Positions 51,453 to 59,150 of a stretch of DNA of 64,000 nucleotides are shown piece after piece. The position numbers and the translations under genes were made by a program. The stretch's first letter is position 1, and every line of letters starts with the position of its first letter. The notes under the pieces are model-generated. The model saw nothing but the letters and a program-made list of their open reading frames with translations, was not told where the DNA came from and made no database searches. The DNA lies in assembly GCA_964576925.1 (NCBI GenBank), contig CAZNWJ010000012.1:48374-112373 (forward strand), read 5' to 3'. The stretch is from JADJGC01 sp964576925. GTDB lineage: Bacteria > Zixibacteria > MSB-5A5 > CAIYYT01.

Positions 51453-52200
51453 GCTTGATCATCCCCTTCACCGCATTGCCGGTTGAATCGTAAACCAGAT
51501 TATACAACCAGATCAGCGGGCTCGAACTCCAGCGGTTGGGATGCGCGCTGATACAAATATCCGCGCGCTTCTCCTGAAAATGCCGGATCAGGCTCGGCGT
51601 GTCGGTCAGGCGTACTCGCGAGACTTGTGTCCCCATGTCCAGCAAGTTGCCGCGCGTCTCGTCCCAGTTGCGCCCCGTGTCGGTGAAGTACGGCACACCG
51701 CTGTTGACAATCTCATAAGCTTCGAGCGTGATCCCAAAGTCCTTGTAATCGTGCTTCTTCCACAAGTCCCGGTTGTCGTAGGGCGTGAGCGGATTGCCGT
51801 GCATCGCCATCGTCGTCACCGGCGCAATCGCCCGCAGTCGCTCCAGGTCCTCCCGCGTGATCTCCAGCGCCTTTGCAAAGTCGCCGCCCGCGCGGTCGAG
51901 CGTTTCATAGTGATAGCCGCATTCCATTCCCATTTCATGTATCGACCGGATGACCGACTCATCGAACGCCGATTTCACACAACGAAAGAAGTAAGTCGCC
52001 TGCAGCCCCAATTCCTGTTCGATTTGTGCCAGATCGAGCGCCGCACGCGGTCGGCTGTCGACATCGTGACGCAAGTAAACGCGTGGCTGGGTTCCCCCAC
52101 TTTGTCCGCCTCGGTAATCGCGCATCAATTCTGAGCGATAGCCCACCTCCACCAGCGCCCGACACAACTCCCGGAACATTTTCAGCGTAAAATCAAACAT
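51439..52200 (-). CDS. Polysaccharide-deacetylase-like protein
   Basis: 253 residues from ATG 52200; a GTG at 52233 would span the -10 box and is less likely. VYLRHDVDSRPRAALDLAQI with ATYFFR downstream is the NodB-fold opening (Asp-Asp metal site), and MECGYHYETLDRAGGDFAKA supplies the metal His pair in altered form. MAMHGNPLTPYDNRDLWKKH and ISAHPNRWSS complete the core. The family removes N- or O-acetyl groups from surface polysaccharides. It leads the minus-strand part of the glycan locus. Confidence 0.82.
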   Translation of the reverse strand: MFDFTLKMFRELCRALVEVGYRSELMRDYRGGQSGGTQPRVYLRHDVDSRPRAALDLAQIEQELGLQATYFFRCVKSAFDESVIRSIHEMGMECGYHYETLDRAGGDFAKALEITREDLERLRAIAPVTTMAMHGNPLTPYDNRDLWKKHDYKDFGITLEAYEIVNSGVPYFTDTGRNWDETRGNLLDMGTQVSRVRLTDTPSLIRHFQEKRADICISAHPNRWSSSPLIWLYNLVYDSTGNAVKGMIKLVRR

Positions 52201-52209
52201 CAACCAATC

Positions 52210-52215
52210 ATTATA
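52210..52215 (-). promoter_or_regulatory. Perfect TATAAT -10 box before the deacetylase gene
   Basis: TATAAT on the minus strand, nine bases from ATG 52200. No clear -35 is seen at 16-18 bp. If used, the mRNA leader would be 2-3 nt. Confidence 0.35.
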
Positions 52216-52285
52216 CAATAGGCCGTAAATCACAAGCGCTTCGGTGACAAATCCCGCGCAACCTGCCTCCTGACTTGTTCAACAG

Positions 52286-52323
52286 CAAAAAGAATCACCC
52301 CTCGCCTTTCTCGGCAAGGGGTG
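52286..52323 (-). terminator. Rho-independent terminator of the pyr operon
   Basis: An 11-bp stem CACCCCTTGCC / GGCGAGGGGTG with one G-U pair (52296-52323) and a 6-nt loop, then ATTCTTTTTG on the minus strand, 30 bp after the pyrC stop. Confidence 0.88.
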
Positions 52324-52353
52324 AAAACTGGATCTCATCAATGTAGGTGACCC

Positions 52354-53661
52354 CTACCCCTCGTAACTCACTTCCCCGCCGACGATCGTCCACTTCACCT
52401 TACCCTGAAGTTTCCATCCGTCATAAGGCGAATTACGTGATTTGGATTGGAACTTGTCGACGCGCACCGACCAATTGGCCTTCGGATTGACAATAGTGAT
52501 ATCCGCGATCGACCCTGCGCGCAGATCGCCGCCATGCGTTCGCAGGATGCGCGCCGGATTCGCCGACATCTTCGCTGCGACCTGGTTCCAGGTCAAATGA
52601 CCCGGCTTCACCAGGCACGTCGCCACCAGTCCGAGCGACGTCTCAAGTCCAATGATACCGTTCGGCGCCTGGTCGAACTCAACTTCCTTGTCCTCCGGCG
52701 CATGCGGTGCGTGATCCGAGGCAATGCAATCGATCGTGCCGTCTTTCAGTCCCTCGATGATCGCATCGACATCTTCCTGCGTCCGCAGTGGCGGATTCAT
52801 TTTCAGATTCGTGTTGAATTCTTTGCCGATTTCCGCATCGGTCAGCGTGAAATGATGCGGCGTCGCCTCGGCGGTAACGTTTACGCCCTCCGCCTTAGCC
52901 TGTCGAATCAACTCCACGGCGCCTTTTGTCGACACGTGCGCGATGTGCAACGGCGTCCCGACATACTTGCACAGGATAATATCCCGCGCAATGCAGACCT
53001 CCTCCGAGAACGGCGGGATTCCCGGCATCCCCAGCCGCGTCGACTCGTAGCCTTCGTTCATCACACCCTTGCCGGAGAGCGACATGTCCTCGGCATGGCT
53101 GATGACGCAAACTCCAAACATACCGGCATATTCCATCGCCCGGCGCATCATGGCCGCATCCGTAACCGGCGAACCGTCGTCGGTAATCGCGACTGCGCCG
53201 GTCTTGACCATCTCGCCGATATCCGCCAGCTCCTTTCCCGCGCGGCCGCGCGACACGGCGCCAATCGGGTACACCCGCGCCTGGCAGCCGGAGGCCCGCT
53301 GCTTGACAAACAGCACCGATTCCTGGTTATCCAACGGCGGCAGCGTATTCGGCATACAGGCGACGGCTGTAAATCCACCCGCCGCGGCAGCCATTGTGCC
53401 GGTCGCGATCGTCTCACAATCTTCACGACCCGGCTCGCGCAAGTGGACGTGCATGTCGATCAAACCGGGAAGCACCAGCATGCCTTTCGCGTCGATCACT
53501 TCTTCCTTCTTGAACGTCGTCTTGCCCTTCGGCTTCTTGCCGCTTTCTCCCGCCAGATCGATCCGTTTGATCTTCTCGCCTTCCAGGTAGATGTCGCCGA
53601 CGACCGGTTGCTTTTTGTCCGGAAAAACAATCGACCCGTTCTTGATCAGCTTAATCTTCAT
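52354..53661 (-). CDS. pyrC: Dihydroorotase
   Basis: 435 residues from ATG 53661, with GGGAGAAAGAGCG upstream; a GTG at 53679 is rejected. LPGLIDMHVHLREPGREDCE carries the first metal His pair (H71, H73). ISHAEDMSLSGKG and PLHIAHVSTKGAVELIR hold further His ligands, and CIASDHAPHAPEDKEVEFDQ the metal Asp. This is the type I zinc enzyme that cyclises carbamoyl-aspartate in de novo pyrimidine synthesis. It overlaps pyrB by 11 bp and is the last gene of pyrR-pyrB-pyrC. Confidence 0.96.
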   Translation of the reverse strand: MKIKLIKNGSIVFPDKKQPVVGDIYLEGEKIKRIDLAGESGKKPKGKTTFKKEEVIDAKGMLVLPGLIDMHVHLREPGREDCETIATGTMAAAAGGFTAVACMPNTLPPLDNQESVLFVKQRASGCQARVYPIGAVSRGRAGKELADIGEMVKTGAVAITDDGSPVTDAAMMRRAMEYAGMFGVCVISHAEDMSLSGKGVMNEGYESTRLGMPGIPPFSEEVCIARDIILCKYVGTPLHIAHVSTKGAVELIRQAKAEGVNVTAEATPHHFTLTDAEIGKEFNTNLKMNPPLRTQEDVDAIIEGLKDGTIDCIASDHAPHAPEDKEVEFDQAPNGIIGLETSLGLVATCLVKPGHLTWNQVAAKMSANPARILRTHGGDLRAGSIADITIVNPKANWSVRVDKFQSKSRNSPYDGWKLQGKVKWTIVGGEVSYEG

Positions 53662-54592
53662 CGCTCTTTCTCCCTTCACCGCCCGCCAGCAGATACAGCA
53701 CCGCCATCCGCACCGCCACGCCGTTCGTCACCTGCTCCAGAATCACCGACTGATCGCAATCCGCAATTTCATCAGACATTTCGATTCCGCGATTGATCGG
53801 CCCCGGGTGCATGATCGTGTAGTTCTTGTTCAGCCGCCGCAGCCGCTCCTTGGTTATGCCGAACAGCGAAGTGTACTCCCGCAGCGACGGCAACAAGCCC
53901 GATTGCTGCCTTTCCAATTGAATCCGCATCACGTTGACCACGTCCGCGCCGTCCAGCGCCTTGTCCACGTCTGTCGAAACTTCGACGCCAAGCTTCTCCA
54001 GACCCACCGGCAATAACGTCGGCGGACCGCAGACCACCACCGAAGCGCCCAATTTCGTCAGCCCCCAGATATTCGAGCGAATCACTCGCGAGTGTTTGGC
54101 ATCGCCCATGAGCACTACGCGCAGACCCTTGATCCGCTTGTATTTCATCCACATCGTGTACATGTCCAGCAACCCCTGCGTCGGGTGCTCATGCTGCCCG
54201 TCGCCGGCGTTGATCACCGACGATGAACAAAACCGCGTCAGGAAATACGGCACGCCGGAAGAACTATGCCGGATCACTACCATGTCGATCTTCATCGCTT
54301 CTAGGTTCCGCACCGTGTCCTTCAGCGTTTCGCCTTTTTTCACCGACGAAGTCGCCGCCGTAAAAGTCACCGTGTCCGCCGACAAGCGCTTCTCCGCCAG
54401 TTCAAACGACACCCGCGTCCGCGTCGACGGTTCGAAAAACAGGTTCGCCACCGTCAAACCGCGCAGCGGCGCAACCTTCTTAATGGGACGATCGAGCACT
54501 TCGCGAAACACTTTCGAAGTCTCCAGGATCTTCGTCAGCTCGCTCGCTTCCAGCTCCTCCAGACCCAGCAAATGACGACGTTTGAATGTCAT
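53651..54592 (-). CDS. pyrB: Aspartate carbamoyltransferase catalytic subunit
   Basis: 313 residues. The carbamoyl-phosphate motif FFEPSTRTRVSFELAEKRL lies at about 52-70, and HPTQGLLDMYTMWMKYKRIK is the second substrate motif. The C-terminus carries the aspartate-binding domain with IMHPGPINRGIEMSDEIADC. The enzyme catalyses the first committed step of pyrimidine synthesis. No pyrI regulatory subunit is adjacent; regulation by PyrR is suggested by the upstream gene. Start ATG 54592 overlaps pyrR by ATGA. Confidence 0.97.
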   Translation of the reverse strand: MTFKRRHLLGLEELEASELTKILETSKVFREVLDRPIKKVAPLRGLTVANLFFEPSTRTRVSFELAEKRLSADTVTFTAATSSVKKGETLKDTVRNLEAMKIDMVVIRHSSSGVPYFLTRFCSSSVINAGDGQHEHPTQGLLDMYTMWMKYKRIKGLRVVLMGDAKHSRVIRSNIWGLTKLGASVVVCGPPTLLPVGLEKLGVEVSTDVDKALDGADVVNVMRIQLERQQSGLLPSLREYTSLFGITKERLRRLNKNYTIMHPGPINRGIEMSDEIADCDQSVILEQVTNGVAVRMAVLYLLAGGEGRKSDED

Positions 54593-55176
54593 TTCTTCCT
54601 CCCGCTCTTCGCGCTCGGCTTAGACGCCTTGGCGCTGCCGCGCTGCAATACCACCTCATCGGATCCGCCCCGCTCGGTCAGCGATACCGTCACCTTGTCG
54701 CTCGGGTTTGTCGGAATGTTCTTGCCCACGAAATCCGCCCGGATCGGCAGTTCCCGCCCGCCGCGGTCGATCAGCACCGCCAGCCGCACCGCTTTGGGGC
54801 GCCCGTAGTCGGGTATTTGATTAAGCGCGGCGCGGATCGTCCGCCCGGTGAACAACACGTCGTCTACCAGCACAACAACCTTGCCGTCGACCGCAAAAAG
54901 AATCTCCGTCGCCTTGATCTCGGGATGCTCCGGGTTGGTCATCAAATCGTCGCGGTAGAGGGTGATATCCATGTAGCCGACGTCGACGGCGGTGCTCTCG
55001 ATGCGCTTCAGTTCGCGCACCAGGCGGTCGGCGAGATGGTCGCCGTTCGACCGGATTCCGATAATCGCCAGCGTTTCGTCGTCGCCCAGAGATTCCAAAA
55101 TCTCGTGCGCAATCCGCGATAACGCGTGCGTAATCTGCTTGGCGTCCATCAGTACGGACACGTCTTTTTCCGTCAA
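54589..55176 (-). CDS. pyrR: Pyrimidine operon regulator / uracil phosphoribosyltransferase PyrR
   Basis: 195 residues from TTG 55176, chosen because AAAGGAG stands 5 bp upstream; the frame continues to 55206 without a better site. VVVLVDDVLFTGRTIRAALN is the PRPP-binding loop, and VDVGYMDITLYRDDL is the PyrR-specific block. PyrR senses UMP and PRPP and binds nascent pyr mRNA; it may also have weak UPRTase activity. A Lys/Ser-rich extension (SAKASKPSAKSGRKK) is unusual and could add RNA affinity. It is the first gene of the operon, with a candidate binding hairpin in the leader. Confidence 0.94.
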   Translation of the reverse strand: MTEKDVSVLMDAKQITHALSRIAHEILESLGDDETLAIIGIRSNGDHLADRLVRELKRIESTAVDVGYMDITLYRDDLMTNPEHPEIKATEILFAVDGKVVVLVDDVLFTGRTIRAALNQIPDYGRPKAVRLAVLIDRGGRELPIRADFVGKNIPTNPSDKVTVSLTERGGSDEVVLQRGSAKASKPSAKSGRKK

Positions 55177-55260
55177 GTGGTCTCCTTTATGTTGATAAAT
55201 AAGCAAGCGGCAAGTTTAGCCGGGCGTATGGGCAGGCAAAATCTATCCAAAATCGCTTCA

Positions 55261-55294
55261 GTCCTTTCGGCCTCGCCGGGCACGATTAAAGGAA
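55261..55294 (-). promoter_or_regulatory. Candidate PyrR-binding hairpin in the pyr leader
   Basis: On the minus strand TTCCTTT / AAAGGAC arms enclose a 20-nt loop containing TGCCCGGCGAGGCC, which fits 11 of 14 positions of the known PyrR-binding consensus ARUCCNGNGAGGYU. The element lies about 7 nt after the expected transcription start and 85 nt before the pyrR start. Confidence 0.5.
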
Positions 55295-55307
55295 CTTTCC
55301 GGGCGAT

Positions 55308-55335
55308 ATATTAGAAGATTTGTCCCCCGAGTCAA
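55308..55335 (-). promoter_or_regulatory. Promoter of the pyrRBC operon
   Basis: TTGACT (55330-55335), 16 nt, TAATAT (55308-55313) on the minus strand, giving a leader of about 125 nt. Confidence 0.6.
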
Positions 55336-55364
55336 GCGGCAATTGCTTCACCGCTTCGTTTGTC

Positions 55365-55799
55365 CTAGAACATGTTGAGCTGGTCCATCAATTCGCGCTT
55401 GTGGCTCAGCTTCACGGTCAGGATACCGTTAACGATCTTGCGGGTTTCGTCATCGTTGGAGAGATATCGCAAAGAGCTCTTGTAGACGTCTACTAGTTCC
55501 GATTCCCACTCGAGGATCTGCTTTAGCAACTCCGCGCGATCCTTTCGTCCTGCGCGCAGATTGATCAAGCCCTCGCCCAGCTTCTCGAGTACCGAGGGAT
55601 CGATTTCTTCATTGCCATACTTGGCGTTGATTTCCTGGAGCAGTTTGAGGTCCCCGTTTTGATTCTCCCGTGCACGACCGAAAAACTCTCCCTTGCCGTT
55701 CAGCTCCGCTTGGTTCTCCGCTACGGCGGCATACAACAAGTTCAGTTTTCGTTCCCGAAAGTACGCATCCCGCAGGATGCTGCGCAATTCCTCCCTCAC
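55365..55799 (-). CDS. Small all-helical protein of unknown function
   Basis: 144 residues, entirely helical by pattern: RSILRDAYFRERKLNLLYAA, NQNGDLKLLQEINAKYGNEE, GRKDRAELLKQILEWESELV and KLSHKRELMDQLNMF. The four-helix layout with Glu and His on matching faces (EWESE, KLSHK) recalls ferritin-like or bacterioferritin-associated folds, but metal ligands cannot be confirmed. It starts at GTG 55799, six bases after a -10 box and with no Shine-Dalgarno, so the mRNA is probably leaderless. It is a single gene, divergent from bcp. Confidence 0.65.
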   Translation of the reverse strand: MREELRSILRDAYFRERKLNLLYAAVAENQAELNGKGEFFGRARENQNGDLKLLQEINAKYGNEEIDPSVLEKLGEGLINLRAGRKDRAELLKQILEWESELVDVYKSSLRYLSNDDETRKIVNGILTVKLSHKRELMDQLNMF

Positions 55800-55805
55800 G
55801 TTGCG

Positions 55806-55835
55806 ATTATGCTATCACACAATGACGCTGTGCAA
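55806..55835 (-). promoter_or_regulatory. Promoter of the 55365 gene, leaderless
   Basis: TTGCAC (55830-55835), 18 nt, CATAAT (55806-55811) on the minus strand. Six bases separate it from the GTG start. Confidence 0.5.
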
Positions 55836-55927
55836 ACTAAAACTTCGCCAATGTGTGGGGGCAAATTGTTCCCTCCGCATCTTCGTTCAATCTAAGTTGC
55901 AGGTAAGACGTTGACAAAGGAATCGAA

Positions 55928-56386
55928 ATGCTCGAACCCGGGAAGAAAATCCCTGCTTTCACTCTGAAACAAACCGATGGCGCTTCGGTCAGATCTTCCG
56001 ACTGGAAAGACAAGACCGTTGTGCTCTACTTCTATCCTGAAGATGACACCCCCGGCTGCACCAAGCAGGCGTGCTCATTGCGCGACAACTACGGCCGCCT
56101 GCTTGCCAGTGGCGCTCTGATTTATGGCATCTCCCCCGACTCGGTGGAAAGCCATCTCGCCTTTACGCGCAAGTTCAAACTCCCCTTTCCGCTCCTCGCT
56201 GATCCCGATCACAAAATCGCCGATAAATTCGGTGTCTGGGTCGAAAAAAACCTCTACGGGAAAAAGTCCATGGGAATCGCCCGGACAACATTTATCATTC
56301 GGGATCTAAAAATCTCCGCTGTGATCACCAAGGTCGATACCGAGGGGCACGCGGAGCAGGTCCTGGACCGGATCCAGGACCGGTAA
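55928..56386 (+). CDS. bcp: Thioredoxin-dependent peroxiredoxin, Bcp type
   Basis: 152 residues; AAAGGAATCGAA precedes ATG 55928. The peroxidatic Cys C44 and resolving Cys C49 lie in TPGCTKQACSLRDNY, the five-residue spacing of atypical 2-Cys Bcp/PrxQ. The Arg that helps activate it is in GIARTTFII. It reduces peroxides in the cytoplasm using thioredoxin; trxA is in the window. The Rieske gene follows after 22 bp in the same direction. Confidence 0.95.
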   Translation: MLEPGKKIPAFTLKQTDGASVRSSDWKDKTVVLYFYPEDDTPGCTKQACSLRDNYGRLLASGALIYGISPDSVESHLAFTRKFKLPFPLLADPDHKIADKFGVWVEKNLYGKKSMGIARTTFIIRDLKISAVITKVDTEGHAEQVLDRIQDR

Positions 56387-56408
56387 ACACCTTAGCGATC
56401 GGAGCAAC

Positions 56409-56735
56409 GTGAACGATACGAATCTGAAGGAAGGCTTCGTGGCTATCTGCCCGGTGAGTGAAATTCCGGCTACCGAGCCGCTGACCGTCGAGGTCGACGG
56501 CCGCCCCATCGCCATCGGCCGCGTCGGTGACAAATTCTACGCCATCGAGGACCGTTGCCCGCACCAGGGCTCCAGCTTCGACGGCGGCGAGATCGAGGAC
56601 GATATCCTCACCTGCCCGCTCCACGGTTGGCGCACAAACCTGATTACGGGGCAGTCGCTGGACGTACCCAGCATTCACCTCAAGACCTTTCCCGTGCTCG
56701 TCGCGGACGGCCAACTCTATCTCAAGCTCGACTAG
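56409..56735 (+). CDS. Rieske [2Fe-2S] ferredoxin
   Basis: 108 residues from GTG 56409 with GGAGCAAC upstream. The cluster ligands are C50-x-H52 in EDRCPHQGSSF and C69-x2-H72 in LTCPLHGWRTN. The protein is a stand-alone soluble ferredoxin, like those that feed dioxygenases or like NirD. No oxygenase or nitrite reductase large subunit is nearby, so its partner is unknown. It is probably cotranscribed with bcp. Confidence 0.93.
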   Translation: MNDTNLKEGFVAICPVSEIPATEPLTVEVDGRPIAIGRVGDKFYAIEDRCPHQGSSFDGGEIEDDILTCPLHGWRTNLITGQSLDVPSIHLKTFPVLVADGQLYLKLD

Positions 56736-56897
56736 GCTCGCTGCCCCCGCACCGTATCACCGCGCGAGGGTGTGACCAGCCGCCCCGGCGCATCTCGATT
56801 TCCCCCCTAAATTTTCCCGTCCATTCTTCGACTATTGTTATATAATGGGAAGACCCGGTGAGTTGACGAACATGAACATTCCCGTAAAGGAGATCGG

Positions 56898-58463
56898 ATG
56901 AAGCGCCTGCTCATGCTCATATTTGCCCTCTTGTCACCCTTGGCCCTGGCACAAGACAACGACAAGGAACTCGACATCGAGAAGTTCTTCCTGAGATACG
57001 TCGATGAACTGAAGGCCGGCAAATACGAGGAAGCACTCAACCGCTGGGCGCTTTATGATCGCACCATCTCCGACCAACTTCGCCTCCAGTACGAAAACGT
57101 ACCGGTTAAGCTGGAGATGGAATCGCCCCTCTGGTACAACCTGGCATCCCTGCGCTCCGGCGCCGCGACGCTGACCGTCGATACCGTGCGCTTCAGCCGC
57201 GACTTCGCCAATCTCAGCTACACGATCAAAATCGGCGATCGCTGGGAATCCGGCCGCACCTACTTGATGGCCGAGTCCGTTCTTCAGCCCTCGTTTGTCT
57301 CGCCGGTACATGTCTATTGCGAAGCGTGGGAGGAAATTCACTCCAAGTATGCGCGCGTCCGCTTCCGCGACCCCTCTCTTTTCGCCGGCGCCAATCTCGA
57401 TCGGCTGGATCAGTTCGTTGAATCCGTAGGCAAGCAGCTCGGTGTCGGCAACGAGAAGTTGATCATTCTCGAAAGCCTCAAGTTTAACGTCTATATCTGT
57501 GAATCGTACGGCGAAGTTGAGCAGATCTCCGGCAAGATCGCGATGGGCCGCCTGATGCCTTCCATGGATGCGGTGATCAGCAAATACATGCCCCCATATC
57601 ACGAGATCGTGCAGTTCCTCGCCAATTACGCCCTCAACGGTGCGGCGCCCTACACGCATCCGCTCTTCAAGGACGGCCTGGCGACCATGCTCGGCGGACG
57701 CTGGGGTCGCAGCGAACCGGTGCTGGCATCACTCGGCGCTTATCTCTATCTCAACGATCTTTCGCCCCTTGATACCTTGCTCGACCCGCGCGCCTTCGAG
57801 GAGTTCGAAGCCAACCCTGACTTCGCCTACCCGCTGGCCGGACTGTTTTCCGAGTACCTCTGGAATCAATTAGGACGAAAACCTTATCTCGATCTTTACC
57901 GCCAGCTCTCCGGTACCAGGGGTTTTGTCGATTCTCTCACCGCCGAAAAGACCAAGAGCGCAATCACGGCCGCCGTCGGCAAGGACTGGTCGACGCTCCA
58001 ATCCGAATTTAAGAAGTGGGTTGCCGCGCAGCCGATGGCAGGAATCTACCCAGGGGCTGTTGAGAGCGGCGAACTGGTCTTTGAATCCGGCACCGCGAAC
58101 ATCCTCATGCGCGTGTTTGAAGACTCAACCTACTACCACTTCCACGTCACGCTCAAGAAAGACCCGATCGAAGGCGCCCTCTTGTTAGGTAACATGTCGG
58201 GAGATAAATACTCAAGCTTCCTATTCCAGGAGCAGTTCGCGGACACCGCCTACAACAACCAGCGCTTCGGCGTGCGCTTTTCATCCCAGGAAGTCGGCAC
58301 TTACGACTATTATTCCAACGAGATCACCGGCAAGTACATCGTCGGGATTTCCGGCGCCGACCCGCTCGCCGATCCGAAGAACGAGAATCTGCGCTTCCAT
58401 ATCGACAAGAAGCTTCTCGAGGGATTCAGCCTCTACATCAATCGCGTCGTGGAAGTAGACTAA
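56898..58463 (+). CDS. Secreted peptidase-MA-like protein with altered zinc motif
   Basis: 521 residues; AAAGGAGATCGG precedes ATG 56898, and a TATAAT stands at 56841-56846. Signal peptide KRLLMLIFALLSPLALA. The middle part has the gluzincin (peptidase MA) arrangement: HEIVQFLANYALNG at residue 235, where HExxH would be expected, and 20 residues on FKDGLATMLGG, where family members have WLxEGLA. Gln replaces the second His, so zinc binding is probably lost. The C-terminal 130 residues form a separate beta-rich domain (GELVFESGTANILMRVFEDS). It may be a pseudoenzyme; the assignment rests on pattern only. Confidence 0.55.
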   Translation: MKRLLMLIFALLSPLALAQDNDKELDIEKFFLRYVDELKAGKYEEALNRWALYDRTISDQLRLQYENVPVKLEMESPLWYNLASLRSGAATLTVDTVRFSRDFANLSYTIKIGDRWESGRTYLMAESVLQPSFVSPVHVYCEAWEEIHSKYARVRFRDPSLFAGANLDRLDQFVESVGKQLGVGNEKLIILESLKFNVYICESYGEVEQISGKIAMGRLMPSMDAVISKYMPPYHEIVQFLANYALNGAAPYTHPLFKDGLATMLGGRWGRSEPVLASLGAYLYLNDLSPLDTLLDPRAFEEFEANPDFAYPLAGLFSEYLWNQLGRKPYLDLYRQLSGTRGFVDSLTAEKTKSAITAAVGKDWSTLQSEFKKWVAAQPMAGIYPGAVESGELVFESGTANILMRVFEDSTYYHFHVTLKKDPIEGALLLGNMSGDKYSSFLFQEQFADTAYNNQRFGVRFSSQEVGTYDYYSNEITGKYIVGISGADPLADPKNENLRFHIDKKLLEGFSLYINRVVEVD

Positions 58464-58549
58464 ATCAGCAGTCGGTCGCTGACTATTTCTTGATCGTCAC
58501 TCGCACGTAGCTACGAATGTGGTGGGAGTCTCTCGTGCCTGGACTGTAG

Positions 58550-58691
58550 AATTCCCCTCTTGAGAGGGGTGGCTCGATTCGCCCCCAATTCTCGCTCTTC
58601 TCTTGACTCTATCTGGCGAATCGAGACGGGGTGTGTCCTTCACTGCTCCCGCACCCTCAGAAACATGTGGTCGGGCTGAGGGTGATTCTGA
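58550..58691. repeat. 142-bp structured repeat, copy 1
   Basis: Contains three nested palindromes: CCCCTCTTGAGAGGGG, then TCGATTCGCC paired with GGCGAATCGA, then CACCCTCAG paired with CTGAGGGTG. Copy 2 begins 317 bp later in the same orientation. Confidence 0.75.
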
Positions 58692-58866
58692 ACCGGTTGC
58701 CCACCCGCAGCGATGTTGCCACGGCGAATCTTCTCGATGGGAGGACTAATCTGATGCGAGGTAGAGTGTCGAACCTGACAGCGCGAAGGGTGGGTTCGTC
58801 CTGAGCGTGCGCTGACTGGCCGGCAACGCTTCGAATGGGCTGCCGGCCCCTAAAACATCGACCCAC

Positions 58867-59147
58867 AATTCCCCTCTTGAGAGGGGTGGCTCGATTCGCC
58901 CCCAATCTTCGCTCTTCTCTTAATTCTACCGAGCGAATCGAGACGGGGTGTGTCCTTCACTGCTCCCATTCCCTCTGCAACCTGGCGTCGGCNNNNNNNN
59001 NNNNNNNNNNNNNNNNNNNNNNNNNNNNNNNNNNNNNNNNNNNNNNNNNNNNNNNNNNNNNNNNNNNNNNNNNNNNNNNNNNNNNNNNNNNNCTTCACTG
59101 CTCCCATTCCCTCTGCAACCTGGCGTCGGCGCTGAGGGTGATTCTGA
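58867..59147. repeat. 142-bp structured repeat, copy 2, split by the N gap
   Basis: Matches copy 1 from AATTCCCCTCTTGAGAGGGG to GCTGAGGGTGATTCTGA. If the N run and one copy of the 38-bp flanking duplicate are removed, it is 143 bp long, one base longer than copy 1. Confidence 0.7.
58993..59092. other. Assembly gap of exactly 100 N
   Basis: The 38 bases before the gap (58955-58992, from CTTCACTGCTCCC to GGCGTCGGC) are identical to the 38 bases after it (59093-59130). This is the pattern of two contig ends that overlap but were not joined. Confidence 0.95.
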
Positions 59148-59150
59148 TCT

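Larger units (their letters stand above)
58464..59150. other. Non-coding gap with a duplicated repeat and an assembly gap
   Basis: Holds two direct copies of a 142-bp structured repeat. The second is interrupted by 100 N. No gene is supported; frames crossing the N run are artefacts. Confidence 0.75.

Noticed and set aside
52447..53796. 449-codon plus-strand frame antisense to pyrC
   Set aside because: pyrC is complete with all its metal ligands; the antisense frame has no recognisable motif.
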